The position numbers were made by a program, and so were the translations under genes. Below are positions 1 to 14,600 of a stretch of DNA of 64,000 nucleotides, one piece after another. The number at the start of each line of letters is the position of its first letter. Positions within the stretch are counted from its first letter, which is position 1. This DNA is from Paracentrotus lividus (lineage: Eukaryota; Echinodermata; Echinoidea; Camarodonta; Echinidae), in NCBI GenBank assembly GCA_940671915.1, contig CALNVZ010000641.1, positions 36,302,417 to 36,366,416 on the forward strand, written 5' to 3'. The notes below the pieces were generated by a model. That model worked only from the letters and a program-made list of their open reading frames with translations. It was not told where the DNA came from and ran no database searches.

Positions 1-560
1 GGATAACACGGAGCATGACCTTGCTGGGATGGCTAATAAGGCTTATAGTTCTGTAATTTTGGCATTGCTTTAGATTGCCCTTCTTAGGAAACGGAATCAC
101 CAGTGACTGTGTCCACTCCTTTGGCCATTTCTTCTGTTTCCAGATTTTTTGGCAGAGATGTGGCTTCTGTGATTGATTCTCCTCCATTTTTCAGTAACTC
201 AGCAGGTACGTTGTCCACGCCTGGTGATTTGCCTGCTTTAAGACTCTTCACTGCTGCTTCCACTTCCACCTTTAGTACTTCTGGGCTTTCTTCCTGTACT
301 GCAGGGGCTTCGTTAGCTTTGAGAATTGAGGTATCTGGATGAAGCTCATAGTTGTACAGACCATTGCAGTATTCTGTCCATCTCTTGTGAACATCATCGT
401 TGTTTGTTAGGAGATTACCGTCTTTATCTTCGATGACAGTCGATCTTGGCTGATTGGTCTTTGTGAGAGCCTTAAGGGTTTTATAGACCTCCTTACTGTT
501 TCCTGTTTCCAAACTCCTCTCCATAAGGAAACACTGCTGTTCTAATATAATGACTACCAA
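1..560 (-). pseudogene. Non-LTR (RTE-like) reverse transcriptase fragment, frameshifted
   Basis: Read on the minus strand, the fragment gives the N-terminal linker and first blocks of a non-LTR reverse transcriptase: EVYKTLKALTK, then VHKRWTEYCNGLYN, then VKSLKAGKSPGVDNVPAELLKNGG (block with GKSPGxD-xPAELL). Near position 175 the frame changes: the next conserved block (KKWPKEWTQSLVIPFPKKG, then NYRTISLISHPSKVMLRVI) is in another frame and runs off the left edge. The RTE/craniofacial-development-2-like grouping is from family resemblance. The frame break and lack of an endonuclease part mark it as a dead or partial copy. Confidence 0.8.
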
Positions 561-599
561 AAAAAAAAAATGTGCTTCTTTGGCTCTCAAATCCCCCCA

Positions 600-3500
600 A
601 CGATTCCGGACGAGTCAAGGGATTGAGTGAGTGAGTGTGTGTGTGTACACAATATTGCTATATACAGTCTGACTCCCAAAGTTTAAACAAGATTCATAAA
701 TAACTATTTAATATTTTCATTCTGAACAGGTCTCACACAATTTCAATATTGACAGGACCTATAAAAGCATTCAGGACATGATTCAGATACAATTTACATA
801 TTATGAAAAGCTGTTTCACATTTTTTCAAACTTCTCTTCAAATTCCAATGTAGAGCAGAGATATGCACATTATCTTTTAGCCATGCATGAGTTATTTTGT
901 AATTTTATTTTTGGATGCGATTTTATGATCATACATTGTACCTCCAGTATGTAAACATTTTGTTCATAGCAAATTTGATATCATGCCAACTAACTACCCA
1001 TGTACATGTATACATAACATTACTAAACTTTTTAATGACTCGATCATCTAAAATGGTCTTGTAAGAGACAGAAGAATGTCTACTTTATGAGATAATATTA
1101 TTCTGTCTCTTGGCAGACAAAGTATAATTTCATTTAGGATCCTATGCAAGTTATGTATCTTTAATTTTCATTTTGTGAGCATTTCCTTGCACAATCAAGC
1201 TCTACAGTCAATAATTCATATACCCCTATTGTACATTCTCATTCAAATCTTTGGTTTGAATATGTATTCATTGTCTGTTGCAATATTAGCTGTGCCTTAG
1301 AAAAGGTTTATATGTATACATTCTTGTCTTCATTATGTAAAGGATTTTTATGCCCTATTACATGACAGAAAGTATATAATCAACTTTTTTGTATTATCTC
1401 CCCAGCCCTTGATGTACATGTGGAGCAGTATTCTATTATTTTCTTCTTTTGTTTTTGTATTCCCTTTATTTTGTGTTTTATGAAAATTTTCTTCACCCAT
1501 TGATAAGTTTATTCATGGACCATTTTAAGCATTTTATGTATACAAGCACAATATTTATAATGGGTGGTTTATTTTCTTTTCAGTGGGGAGGTAGTTCAGC
1601 TGGTAATCTGTGTTCAAATTAAGTCCAAATCTTTATTTAATTAAATAATAATCAATACACAAGTCTTTAAAATCAATCTTTATCTGATGATTACTGATAT
1701 TCTTTCATCTAGATACATAATTTTGTATTTACTTTATGTAATGCTGCAATAAAAAAAGAAAGAAAAAAAAAAAAGAACTAGAGAAGCAATGAAAAAATAT
1801 GCCCAAATTGTCTGCGTATATTCACTGGAGGAGAACAATATAATTTGACTCTATTTTCTTGGTTGCCTTGCCTCCCATAGCATTTCTGCTCCAGTTACAA
1901 TTTACCTTCCAATGATCATTTTAATTAATTTGAATATACACTGCACATGTATGTGTTTTTGTTCTGAAAATTTAAGCCCAGTATCTCTTTGTACTTACAT
2001 CATGATCGATTGCATTCTTTCTTTTCACATCCTATTGTACCTTTAAACATTCAAATTCAAATGGATATAAATACAGGCAAATTAACTGGTAAGACTTCTG
2101 TAGCATCTCATATCTTGATGTTGTGGATTTTTAAAGTTTTATTTGAATTGCAGTGGTGATCTTTTTGGGATGTGACCATATACCCCTACCCCCTTCCTGC
2201 AATGGCTCATGTTGTATATTGTTTTCCTTGTCGTCACATATTCTCATGGAATTCAAATTGCCAAATATTTTGTTTGAAAAGTTTGGATTATTTGTGGAAG
2301 GAGGGGTTGAAGTGAATTTTGTTTACTCCCCTTCCCTTCCTGCAAAACATTATTTTCCTGCTTATACCCCTTTCCCATACATGTACAGATTATAAGGAGG
2401 ACCGATGGTACTGAAAATGCACCCTAAGTGCATTAGACACCTGATATTTTATCTCAGTGTATACAATGTATCTGTAAACAGAATGCTATAGCCCTTAAAT
2501 CTTTTTTTTTTTTATTACTGAAGAGCAAATAGGCACAAATTCCACTGTGTCAATTTCTTGATTGACGCTGCACGTACAAAGGTTTGAGTAAATAGTGATG
2601 TTGCTGTAAATCTTTATATTTATCAACAAAAAAAAACAATTGTTCGTGCATGAATAATCCTAAAATACCCCTTTTGAGTTTTGCTTGCATTTCTATTGGT
2701 CCTGTGTTATGTTATTCCATATGCGTCACACATCTTCAGTTAAATGTCCTGGGGATGTAAATGTTGTGTACAAGTATATAAATATAAATTAATGACTTTT
2801 TGTTCTCATGAGAACATATAAATAATGATAAATAGATTTCTTTCTTGTCACACTCTTGCACTAGCTCTCAAAAGAACTTCACAGATTCCCCTGCACAAGC
2901 ATTCACTTCCTCACAACTCTTTATTATCCATTCAAATTATACATCTGAGCCACATTGAGTTTCTGAAATGTTAAGAGTTATCAGCTAATTTATCATTCTT
3001 GGTAATAAAGTACTTTAACTATTATGAAAAGGCAAAGTAGCATTTTCATTACACAATCAATTAAATTTTCATTACATTGTAAGTCGTTTTTACAGAATTA
3101 TGGTCAAAATTATTCCCATGAAGCCTATCTGAAACAGAATGTTGGCTATAACACAAAACTTTTGTAATGAAGAGTGAAATCATTTCCTCATAGGTGCCTA
3201 TTGTTCACCCATGAATGTGGTGATAGGCACCTATGGCACAAGAAGTGTTTATGCCTCATACTCCCTATTGATTTCTTCCTTTCTGATGAGAGCCAGAGGG
3301 GTGTCAACTCATACACTCTGCAAAGAGTAAACATCCTTCTGGCTGGCTTAACAGATATAATGCATCTTGAGGTTTAAGTACTTTTCTGTTTGCATTTTAT
3401 TGCACTTCTTTGTTTTTACCTATTCTTGGTCTTGCATCTACCACCTGTTCTGCACCTCCCACTTCCAAGCACAAGTGCACCCCTCCCCAGCACCCCACCC

Positions 3501-4423
3501 TCTTTCCACTCACTGTAATTTTTTTTCTTTGCATGCAGAGATATTGTAAATATTTCTTCCAGTCTACTCCCATTATAATCAGTACAATGTGATTTTGTTA
3601 TAAAAAGGCAGTTCTTCCAGTCTCAATTTCAGACATGTGCAGATGTCTAGTATTTGTTTGTGTCTTCAGTACAATGAGATTTTATGATAATGAGGTATTT
3701 GGCTTAATTCTCAGCACCTCATCATAATGGGAGTAGACAGTATATTTGATGTAACATTACTGTGTAATTTTATATTTCTCCTTCATTCAATAACTGAAAT
3801 ATTATTATTATTTTAACACAATTTTGTTCTTGATTCCCAAAGGCAAAGAACTACAATCTAGAACTTAGAGGCAAAGTTCTAACTTGTGTATTCTTTTTTT
3901 TTTAAATTGAATCCTCCCTCATTTGAAACTGAAAGTGGGAGTTAAATTAATCACAACTGAATGCACAAATAGCTCGTCCTGTTGCTGAATATTCAAACGA
4001 ATTAACAACTACAGTACAACATTTCCACACTTGTAATTGGTATTGGTCCTTTGACCATAAAAGGCTACTGGAAGATTACCCATAGTTTAATAAAGAGAAA
4101 CAATGAATTTGAGAAAAAGCAATTATGAGACAGTTTACAAGAAACAAGAGAGTCAGCTAGTGGAAAACAGGATAAAGTTTAGTCAGGTTTAGGGAGCAAG
4201 ATATAGTTAGGATCAACAATTCAATTCAGTTTAAAATGGTTTATTGGAATACTATCATTGCGGTAAAAGCTATTACAATAATAAATTCATGTCAATATAG
4301 TACACAAAAATAGATTAAAATAGATCAGCAGTAAAAACATAAACAAACATAGAACACTTAGAGCAAAAATAGAACAACACTTCCACTTTTCTAAGTCTCA
4401 ACCTTTGACTTTAACCCTGATAG
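600..4423. other. AT-rich sequence without recognised gene
   Basis: Both strands were read. Only short open frames of low complexity occur, and none resembles a PH, coiled-coil or IQ segment of the myosin that starts downstream. A short GT run lies near 629-647 and A/T homopolymers near 1750-1775 and 2501-2513. If the downstream myosin gene is intact, this stretch is part of the intron preceding its first visible exon. Confidence 0.5.
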
Positions 4424-4581
4424 GTTGCTGGAAGATCACCCTTCACAGCCGACGTACATCACTAAACCTGTACACAGCATCCAATGAAGAGGCATGGAGG
4501 TGGACCAACTCAATCCAAGATGTGATTGATACCAAACCACCGCTGGAGACTCCATTCCAAACTCTTATCAAGGAAATCAGG
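4424..4581 (+). CDS. MYO10: Myosin-X-like exon 1 of window: end of PH domain
   Basis: The acceptor is CTGATAG/GT (phase 1) and the donor AGG/gtaggt (phase 0). It encodes GCWKITLHSRR, then LYTASNEEAWRWTNSIQDV, the last strand and C-terminal helix of a PH domain with its conserved helix tryptophan, then the linker DTKPPLETPFQTLIKEIR leading to MyTH4. Confidence 0.85.
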
Positions 4582-7500
4582 GTAGGTACACGCAATGGGG
4601 AAATCAATTTGTATGATTAAATGGTGGTTTAATTTCAGAACAATATATTGCACTCAAAGGAAAGAAAATTGGGGTAAGCACATGGGGTGCTGTGTATTAT
4701 AGATTAATAATGAACACTATTCAGAACAATATTTTGCACTCAAGGGCTAATACTTGCATTTACCTTTCTCAGAATACATGATTCTGTCACATTGAAATAT
4801 ATAAATCATTGTAAAATCCAATAGAATTGTAAAGTCTGAAATCAGAAGATTGGTTCCATCAAATTCCTATCTAAAGGACTTGATGAACTTCAAAACCTGA
4901 CTACAATGTAAAACAAACAGAGCTTCCAAGTAAACTTGTCAAGTTATTCTTTAAACATAAAAATGTCCAGATTTCAGTTATAATCTTCTCCTCTTTTTGC
5001 AAGAATCACTTACTCTCTACGTGTATAGACCTTATGCATTGTCATCGCGCCACCATAGCATCCCTCCCTCAGAGGCTGAGGCCATTGCACGCGTTGTGAT
5101 TTGCAGCTTGCGCATCTCTGACATCTTTGTTTACGCGTATTCCTATACGCTCTGAGAGAGGGCGCTATGAGATTATGATGTCATATGCATAAGGTCCATT
5201 GCAAAAAATGTTGTGCCCTTCTGTTTCTGACCACACTTTTATAAATTGCAGGAGGTTGGTCAAGCTGGTGATGCAAAGGCTATGGAGAGGATCTATCAGC
5301 TAAACCCCATCCTAAGGAGTACGCCACACCCCCTGAAGGCACCACTTTTACCCCTCCCCTATGGACACATCAGCAACAGTAAGTCATGATGATATGATTT
5401 GTTATATAATTGTGATTGAATTGTTATATGAGTTGATTTGAAATAGATTTAAGTTTAATATGTGATTAAATGTCAAATTAAATTGAGAATAATTGATAGG
5501 CATTAAGTTTAAATGGGTCTATTTCAAATTTGGTTGACAATAAATGAGTCGAGTTCAAAATAATTTTAGCTCCTGCATGCACATGTATGGTGCTGAGATC
5601 AAATGGAGTTGGAATAATTTGAGAAGAGTTGATGAATTGAGTCAAACTCAGATTTAGTTGAATTACAAGTACATGTTCAACAACTAGGACCCTTGGTGCA
5701 GCCATACGTGTTGATGAAATAACAAGAACGTCTTTTTTATTTTCCTCAGCTCCAGATAAGGGTTACTCCACCCTTCAAGATGAAGCTGTCAAGATCTTCC
5801 CAGCTCTCCAAGGCTCATTGGACAACGTTCCAGATCCTCTACCTCTTATACAGGTCAGTATTGATAGTGTATGCATAGGCAAGCCCTTGTAAAACTGGTT
5901 GAGATAATGGTATGCTATTTTGACTGCATATGAGCTCATTTGAGTCCAAATGATTAAGCTCAGTTGTACACTAAATAGATGTAGATGGGCTAATTTCTCT
6001 GTAATCAATTGAGCTCAGTTCTACACTATTTAAATGCTGTGGAGCTCATTTGATTGCAATCGATTGAGCTCAGATGTACACTATTTGATTGCTGATGAGC
6101 TCATTTGATTGCAATCAATTCAGCTCAGATGTACCATATTTAAATGCCGATAAACTCATTCGATTGCATTCTATTGAGAGCTCAAATGTACACTATTCAA
6201 ATGCAGATGAGCTCATTTGATTGCAATTAATTGAGCTCAGATGTACACTATTTAAATGCAGATGAGCTCATTTGATTGCAATTGATTGAGCTTGGATGTA
6301 CACTATTTAGATGCTGAATAGCTCATTTTATTGCAATCGATTGAGCTCAGATGTACACTATTTGAATGCTGATTAGCTCATTTGATTGCAGTCTATTGAG
6401 CTGAGATGTACACTATTCAAATGCTGATGAGCTCATTTCATTGCAATTGATTGAGCTCAGATGTACACTGTTTAAAAGCTGATGAGCTCATTTCATTGCA
6501 AGTGATTGAGCTCAGATGTACACTATTCAAATGCTGATGAGCTCATTTGATAGCAATCAATTGAGCTGAGATGTACACTATTCAAATGCTGATGAGCTCA
6601 TTTCATTGCAATTGATTGAGCTCAGATGTACACTATTTAAAAGCTGATGAGCTCATTTCATTGCAATTGATTGAGCTCAGATGTACACTATTCAAATGCT
6701 GATGAGCTCATTTGATTGCAATCAATTGAGCTGAGATGTACATTATTTGAATGCTGATTAGCTCATTTGATTGCAATCGTTTGAGCTCGGGTATACTATT
6801 TAAATGCTGATGAGCTCATTTGATTGCAATTGATTGAGCCCAGATGTGCACTATTTGAATCCAGATGAGCTCATTGACTGCAATTCATTGAGCTCAGTTG
6901 TACACTGTTTGGCTGCAGATGAGTTCATTTCACTACATACAACCTAGAATGCAGGAAGGTGTATGTTTTTTAAGCATCCAGGAGCAAGGTTGCCATACTT
7001 TTGCTACAGCCATTTTAATATGCAAGGAATTACACATACATTTGTTTTATACATACATGTACTTGCATTAACGCCTGTGACCATGGCATTTTATCGCAAA
7101 CTCCCTACAGCCTTCCTGGAGTATGAGAGTTCAGCTTCAAAGATGATCTTTTTTGGTTTGTCTTATCTCCATTATTTTTAATAGTTTTTGTTTAAAAAAA
7201 AAGTGTTAGAACCTTTCAAATTTAAGCCTTTTCAGCTCTTTTCATTTGTGGTCAGCGGACCCCCTAGAACCATGACAGAAGATTGGAACTGATTTTTCTT
7301 GGTTCGTTTATAAAAAATGCTTTTGTTTCATTATGATTCATCCTGTCCTTTATCTGTACAGACCATCCTTCAGACGGCTCATGACCTGAAACCCTTGAGG
7401 GACGAGGTCTACTGTCAAGTCGTTAAACAGACCACTCAAGTCCAGGATCCAGATGGCCACAACAACCTCCGCAACTGGCAACTTATTGCCTGCATGGCAG

Positions 7501-8648
7501 CAACATTCCTTCCTAGTCGTAACATCCTCAGATACGTTCGCTTCCACATCAAAAGGTAGGTATTGTTTAGATTTTTCTATTTCTCTAGAGCATTAACCTT
7601 TGGAAACTAAAGGCAAATATTTCCAGTGAGGAAAAATCTCTCAGTGAGGAAAATATCCCTAAATGCCTATGCACAAGTGCCCTTTAAATATGTTAGAAAA
7701 GTTGATTTCATGCTCACAATCTAAAATTTTGTGACTTTCTTAGCAAAAGTTTTCACCGTTGCAGATTATGAATGATCTGTTAAAGTGCCATAAAATAATG
7801 CCATCCCTTGTCACAACCATGTGAATAAAGTATATTGTACTACTAACAAATTACAAATAAATCAGGGTTCAAGGGTATAGCAGCCATGAGACCTACAACT
7901 TTTATATTATAACAGAGAATTAAATGATCATAATTTGTATCCAAGGGAATTGATGTGTAACCAGCGGGCAAAGCCATATGTTATCCGGCATGCAGAGTAA
8001 TTTGGCTTACTATTGCTACATCAATCAAAAATAATTGCGGGAGTAAGACCAGTTGTGCCCATGGCAGGAGATATAGATTTTTGGAAGTTTACTCTCTTTG
8101 CCCTCTTTATCTTCTTGTAGACAAATAGACCTGTATCCAGACACTCAGATGGCCAAGTATGGAGCGTTTGCTCTGGATGCTCTCAAGAGAACCAGGGCTA
8201 GAGAATTCCCTCCATCAAGACAAGAAATCATCGCTATCCTGGTTAGTTGAGATTTTTTATTTGACATGATATATTTCGAGATGATAGCTTGATTGTATTT
8301 TATAAATGCAAATTAATTGCATTTACTTGATAATTTTTTTGCTATAAATAATTTTTGGCATAACATACTAACATGTGGGAATGAAGAGATGTATTATTTA
8401 TAAAATGCTTAAGTAGATGGAAGCCCCGAAGAGGTTTGAATATTATATGTATCCTATAAGAAGTTCAATAATTTTCTCTCTCAACTGTACTAATAGGGCC
8501 GAAGAGAGATGAATGCTACCGTCCACTGTCATGGAGAAGGTTCTTGCCAATCACAATTAACTCATCCACTACAGCTGGTCAGGTGAGCTTAGCATGATGA
8601 TGATGATGATTATAATGATGTATGTGGTGAACATGATGATAATGATAG

Positions 8649-8699
<51 letters not shown>

Positions 8700-11600
8700 G
8701 TGTTTCTGGTGATGGTGGTTATGACGATGGTGATTGTGATGATAATGTTGATGTTGATGATGATGATTGATGATTGTGTTTCTGGTGATGGTGGTTATGA
8801 TGATGGTGATGTGTGATGATAATGTTGATGTTGATGATGATGATGAGGATGATTATTATTGGAAAATAGTGGTGATGGTGGTCATGAAGCTGATGATGAT
8901 AAGATGATGATGCTGATAAACCCAAAGGAGATTGACATAATATTGAATACAGTGACTAATTTTATTGTTCCATGTAAATATCCACATGTAGGTTGTAACA
9001 CCCTTATCAAAGGCATGTCTGGAGAAATGTCACAACAGGTTTGCTTTATATGAGAGAAGCGGCATGGTAGAGAAGGCCATCGATGACAGGACGGTGATTG
9101 CTGATGTCCTCACCAAGTTTGAAAGGTATTTTGTTACTGCTGCATTTGGGTAATGGTCAAAAGAATTAGATTATTACACCTCCAATATAGTGTACTGACA
9201 GGACATTTTGCCGTATTCACAAAGGTGTCATTTAAAGACCGTTGACGGAGTAAATACAACCTTACATCGATTGAAAGCTAAGTAGGCGTATAACATAAAT
9301 ACCCACAAAATAAATTAATTTTCATAACAGTATTAATAAATGATGATCCAAAACTCAACCAGGCCATCCCCCCAAGTACTCGTAAAAAGTACCCCCTATT
9401 ATATAATGCGGCTGATGACGTCAAAGAAGTTATAGGGAATGCTACTGCCAGGCATGATTGGGTTTCGCCTTTAGAAAACACGTTTGTATTGCTATGTCAG
9501 AACAATAGAATTCTAGCACACATGGGGTCTATTGTTCTGACATAGCAATACAAACGTGTTTTCTAAAGCCGAAACCCTATCTCATGCCTGGCAGCAGCAT
9601 TCCCTTAAACTTCTTTGACGTCATCAGCCGCATTATATAATAGGGGTACTTTTACGAGTACTTGGGAGGGATGGCCTGGTTGAGGTTCGATCACCTTTTT
9701 AATGAAATACTTTCTAAATGAGAAGATAAAATGCTTAAATTGGGAAATTGTTGTATTAGGAAGAAATATTAGCTTTCGTTTTATATGTAATTTTGGTTTT
9801 CATTTCTCGGTCCAGTCTGGGACTTTAAGCCATTGCTTTAATCTTTTGTTTAACGATGGTTAGCCAAATTTGACAAATCTGTCTATGTTTTAATGTTCCT
9901 TGAATGTTTACTGGATTCTGGAATCATGCTTTAGTGGTTTTTTAGGAAAACCCTTTTGCTTACAATTCTGATGCAGTTTGTAATAGTTTCAGTCCCAAAA
10001 ATTCTGATAAATTGAACATCTACTGTTTGAAATTGTGTCACATTTTGCTACCCACAGTTAAGCCACAAATTTAAGCTATGGCTTAACTTTGTACACTGTT
10101 GTGAATATAGGCCTTTGGGATTTATTTTGTATCAGATATATGGTTATGTTTTTGATCGGTTTTTATGATAGGTTTAGGGTTAACTTTAGTGGCGAGTGTG
10201 GGGCTGAAGAAAGTAATTTGATAAGTGTATTAGTATTAGGGTTGATCTTGGAGCAATCATCATTGGGACAAATGTGGTGAAACAATAGAAATGTAACAGT
10301 TGATACTGTCAATGCTTATTGCTTCTCAAACTTTAACACTTGGATTTTATCTTGGATTAGTAGTCTTAAAGAGATTATGATATTTATTTGCATTAATTTT
10401 GATATAGGTACACAGCGAGGAATCTGAGTGATCGAGGGAAACCATGGCAACTGTTCTTCAAGCTTTTCTGTTTCCTGGATACTAAGAATGTTGAACAGGA
10501 TAGTATAGAATATAGCTTCATGTATGAGCAGGTGAGGGTAACAAGGTGTGGTAGGAATGGTGGTGGTGGTGGTGTTGATGGTGGTGTTTATGGTAATGGT
10601 GATGACGGGGCTGATGGTGTGATGGTGTTGGTTTTGAAGTTGATTATTCTGGTGGTAATGGTGATGAAGATGATTATTTGATTGTGGTGGTGATAATGAT
10701 TTTGTTGTTGGCAGTGATGATGATGGTGGTGGTTGTGATGATGATGATGATTTTAGTGGTAGTAATGAGGATGATGATGATTTGTTTTTGGTGATGATGA
10801 TGTTTTGATGGTATTGGTAGTGGTAGTGATGGTTGTTAAGATGATCATTTTGTTGTTAGTAATGATGATGGTGTTGATATGTTTGTGGTTGGCAATGGTG
10901 ATGAAAATGGTTTTAGTGGTTGTGAGGGTGGTGATGGTGGTTATTAATTCATCCTATGTAAGGGGAAAGCATTATGGTATTGCATTGATATCGGTGTAAG
11001 TGACAGCAACATTTCGCTCTTTCCCAGGAAATATCAATTTTGTCACTTTCCTCCTTTATGAGTTCATAACTCCATAGATCTCTAACCCAAATCCTATTTT
11101 GTCTTGACAGTCAGTGGAAGATGTCCTTCGCAATCAGTTCCCAGCATCTCATGATAAACTAGTCCATCTGGCATCACTAAGGATGCAGTCCTTGAGAGGA
11201 GACTACATCGATGGAGATTGGATGTAAGTCTGCTTAAAATTTTATTCTCTATGGGTTCCAAAAAGTTCCCTGAAAAAGTTCAATATATTTTCCACATTTC
11301 ATTAAAAACATTACAAATATACATTGTGAAAGAAACAGTAATAAAACAGTAAATTAGTTACAATAACATAAAAACAAAGTAAAAGAAATAGTACAATATT
11401 AGAAGAAGAATAATCAAATGAAAATGTGGAGGGTCACCTCAGAGGCCATAATTGGTCTTTCAAAGCAGAACCCCCAACATTTAAAGACATACAAACATTA
11501 ACCTAAAAGCAAACAACAAACAATACGTGTGGCAGGTTATCCTTCTAATTTCGTCCAAAAGTCATTGACAACAATGAAGTTCCCCTACCAGCTGATGAAA

Positions 11601-14600
11601 ACATTCATATCTTGTGATTCAGTCATGATAAAAAAGTAGTTGGCTCACTCAGCTGGTCGCATTGATCCGACGCCTATTATCATGTATTTTGAGCCAACTG
11701 ATTATGCGATATCTGTGATGATTTATTTAAATGGGTTGTAATTTATACATGCCACTGTTATGAGGAGTGCTACATGTATCTAATTATGTGTTTATTCATG
11801 TTCTCATGTTCTCTATCCATTATCCCTCTCTCTCTCATCTTTCATTAGTCGAGATCTATCGATGGTATACCCGGTGGAGAGATTCAAGAATGCTAATAAG
11901 AAAGAAGACAATGACTTTGCTGGTTTCCCATCAATATCCAGATCCAGGAAAGAAGGTGTTATCTCGGTATGTTCACGTGTCCAGTGATGTAACATTGAAT
12001 TTCACACTGCATAGTCTAAAAGGTTTTTGTGCCTCCTAATAAAACCAACAGCCTCTGAGATATTTTTTTATTAAAAAAATGAGCAAAGAAAATGGGATTC
12101 CATATGGGGTTCTCTTAGACGGACATTGCCATTAGGGCTTTCCATAGCTTAGGCATAGAGCACCTGTCTATTTATCAGGAGGTCTTGGGTTTGAGTCATG
12201 ATGGAATCCCATTTTCTTTGCTCATTTTTCCACATTATATATTTCTGGTTAGTTTCACCTTTTGTTCAAATATTTTAAATGGTATTTTTTTTTTAATGAT
12301 TAATTTATTTTCATAATCATGGGAAAAGTTTAAATACAGCATAGAGAATTACAGGACGTGTTGTGACAACTGCATCAGTTGTAAAGTCATAAATATAAGA
12401 ATCCCTCTTTAACCCTAAAAAGACTGGGGGGGGGGGGGCTCATTCACCCCCCCTCGACATTTTTCGCGATAACTTTGCAACGCGGAAAAAAAATTCGGCG
12501 AGACTTCATGACTATTTTCTTTCAAGTCTCGCGCAACTTTTGAGACCAAATTTGTGATGCCCGGGTACGCGGTTCCAAAATTACATAACATTTTGTAACC
12601 GTGCGTCAGACCCAAAGTAGCTCAAATACGTGATTTTGTGTACAAATCCAATACAAATTGTGTTTTCAGCCAAAATTCATAAATGTATCATTATTTTCTC
12701 TTTAACTTATTAAAATCAATTAATTTAAGGTTGTTTATGATTAAAATAGTGTCACCAATGATTTCCATCGAAAAAACAATAAAAAAAAAAAAAAAAAAAA
12801 AAAAAAAGTCGAAAAACAAAGAAATACATAAGAAATTTTAAAAACAATAGAATACATAAGAAAAAAATCTTGATACAGATTTTTTTTTTTTAACCCATTT
12901 CACCAGAAGCCTACAAAGAGCCTGTAAACCAAAAATTAGCACTTATAGAGCTTTATTTAATTAATTAGAGCAAATCTTAGATTTCATGCATAAATCAGCA
13001 TAATTAATTAGTGAAGAAATTTTTCGGAGAATATGACTCTTCGGTTTTGGAGAGGATGCCGTGGGTAACGCGCGTGCCAATTTTCGGCGCGATCGCGCGC
13101 TCAACGGCCGAGATCTTAGGGGGGGCTGAATGAGCCCCCCCCCCCCCCCCCCCCCAGTCTTTATGTGTGTCAAAATAGCCCAGTCTTTTTAGGGTTAAGG
13201 TAACCACAGTGGCGTCTGCAGTCAGAGGGAAAAATAGCAATGGGGTGTGAAGTCTACCTATAAATCTCTTTGGTCAAATTTGCTGCAGAATCTGGAAGCT
13301 TTGTTCTCCCCAAATGGGTGTGGTGACTGAACACATAATTATATAGCTTCCTTGACATCTACATTATTTAAATTTTTATCCACCTTTTGGTCAAATTTAT
13401 ATATTTTTCAGGGAACATTGAGGGGTCTGGGAGAGAAGACTCTTAAAAGACTTCAGAAGTCAGGTAAGTTAGGCTGCATATATTGAATATAAATGTATAT
13501 CTTTTCATGATGTATATTTGTATGTCATATATTTGTTTATTTATCCAATTCCTGGGCCCCCTTTGCATAAAGAGTTACTTTTATAGCAACTTTGCCATGA
13601 ATGGTAACTTTAGTGAAATACTGCATTTTGATTGGCTGTTAAGCAACGTTACCATCGTACTTACCATTGATGGCAAAGTCACTTTAATAGTAACTTTTTA
13701 TGCAACGGGGCTGTCCTGCTATTACTTGTTCAACTCGGTTGCTTTGGACAACTTGAAAAATTGATCCAGAACTGAACTTCCATGTAAGGGATGGGTCACT
13801 CATAAAGGGACCTATCAAAAATGGAGGTCTGTAAAGCCGAGCCTCATTGCAGATGCCCAAAGTGCTGAAGGTAGCAAGTACAGTTTATATTTCAGTTTTC
13901 AGTATTGTTCAGTATTGTCATGTAGACTAAGCATTCAAAATCATGTTGCATTGTATTTTGCATTCAATAATAATCAAAGTTCCTACAGTACCATATAATT
14001 GTAAAACTTATGTGATAACTCCATCTAATGTTTGTCAGATGTTTTGCAATATTCCTTCTTGAGTCATATTTATTAAGTTTAACTACATAATTGGTGTTAT
14101 TATTACAAACATATTATCTTAATATCATTCTTATTAACACAATACATTTCACCATAAAGTATTCTTGTATATTGGGAGGTTTTTTTAACACTTTAATTTG
14201 TTCATCAAGGACTACAAATATGAATTTTTTTATGGAGCTGGTATTTTATCCTTAACTGCTTTTGTGCTCATGGACTTAACTCTAAAGATATGTAAAATTC
14301 ACTGTCCATAGTTTTGATGCTCTAATTGATAAAGTGAGGTAGACTAATAAAAGTAGTGATTGTATGACATATTTCGTATATGTACTGCTATAATTATGTG
14401 TATATCACTATCAAAGTCTTGCTGCTACACAGTGTTTACCTGTCAAACCTTTCTCCATATTTCATATTAGACTTCAACAGCATCTTTATTCATTTTGATA
14501 ATGCAATATCCGATATATTCATTTGTATTATATTTATAATATTCTACTAATTTCAAAAATATATCTTATCTTACACCTTATAACCACCCATTGATGATTG

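Noticed and set aside
8719-9053. His/Ile-rich minus frame and plus frame over GAT repeats
   Set aside because: Composition artefact of the trinucleotide repeat; the only real coding part is the myosin exon at 8992.
12147-12200. Functional tRNA gene
   Set aside because: Only A- and B-box-like words; no cloverleaf could be drawn, and the sequence shares a dispersed tail with another copy.
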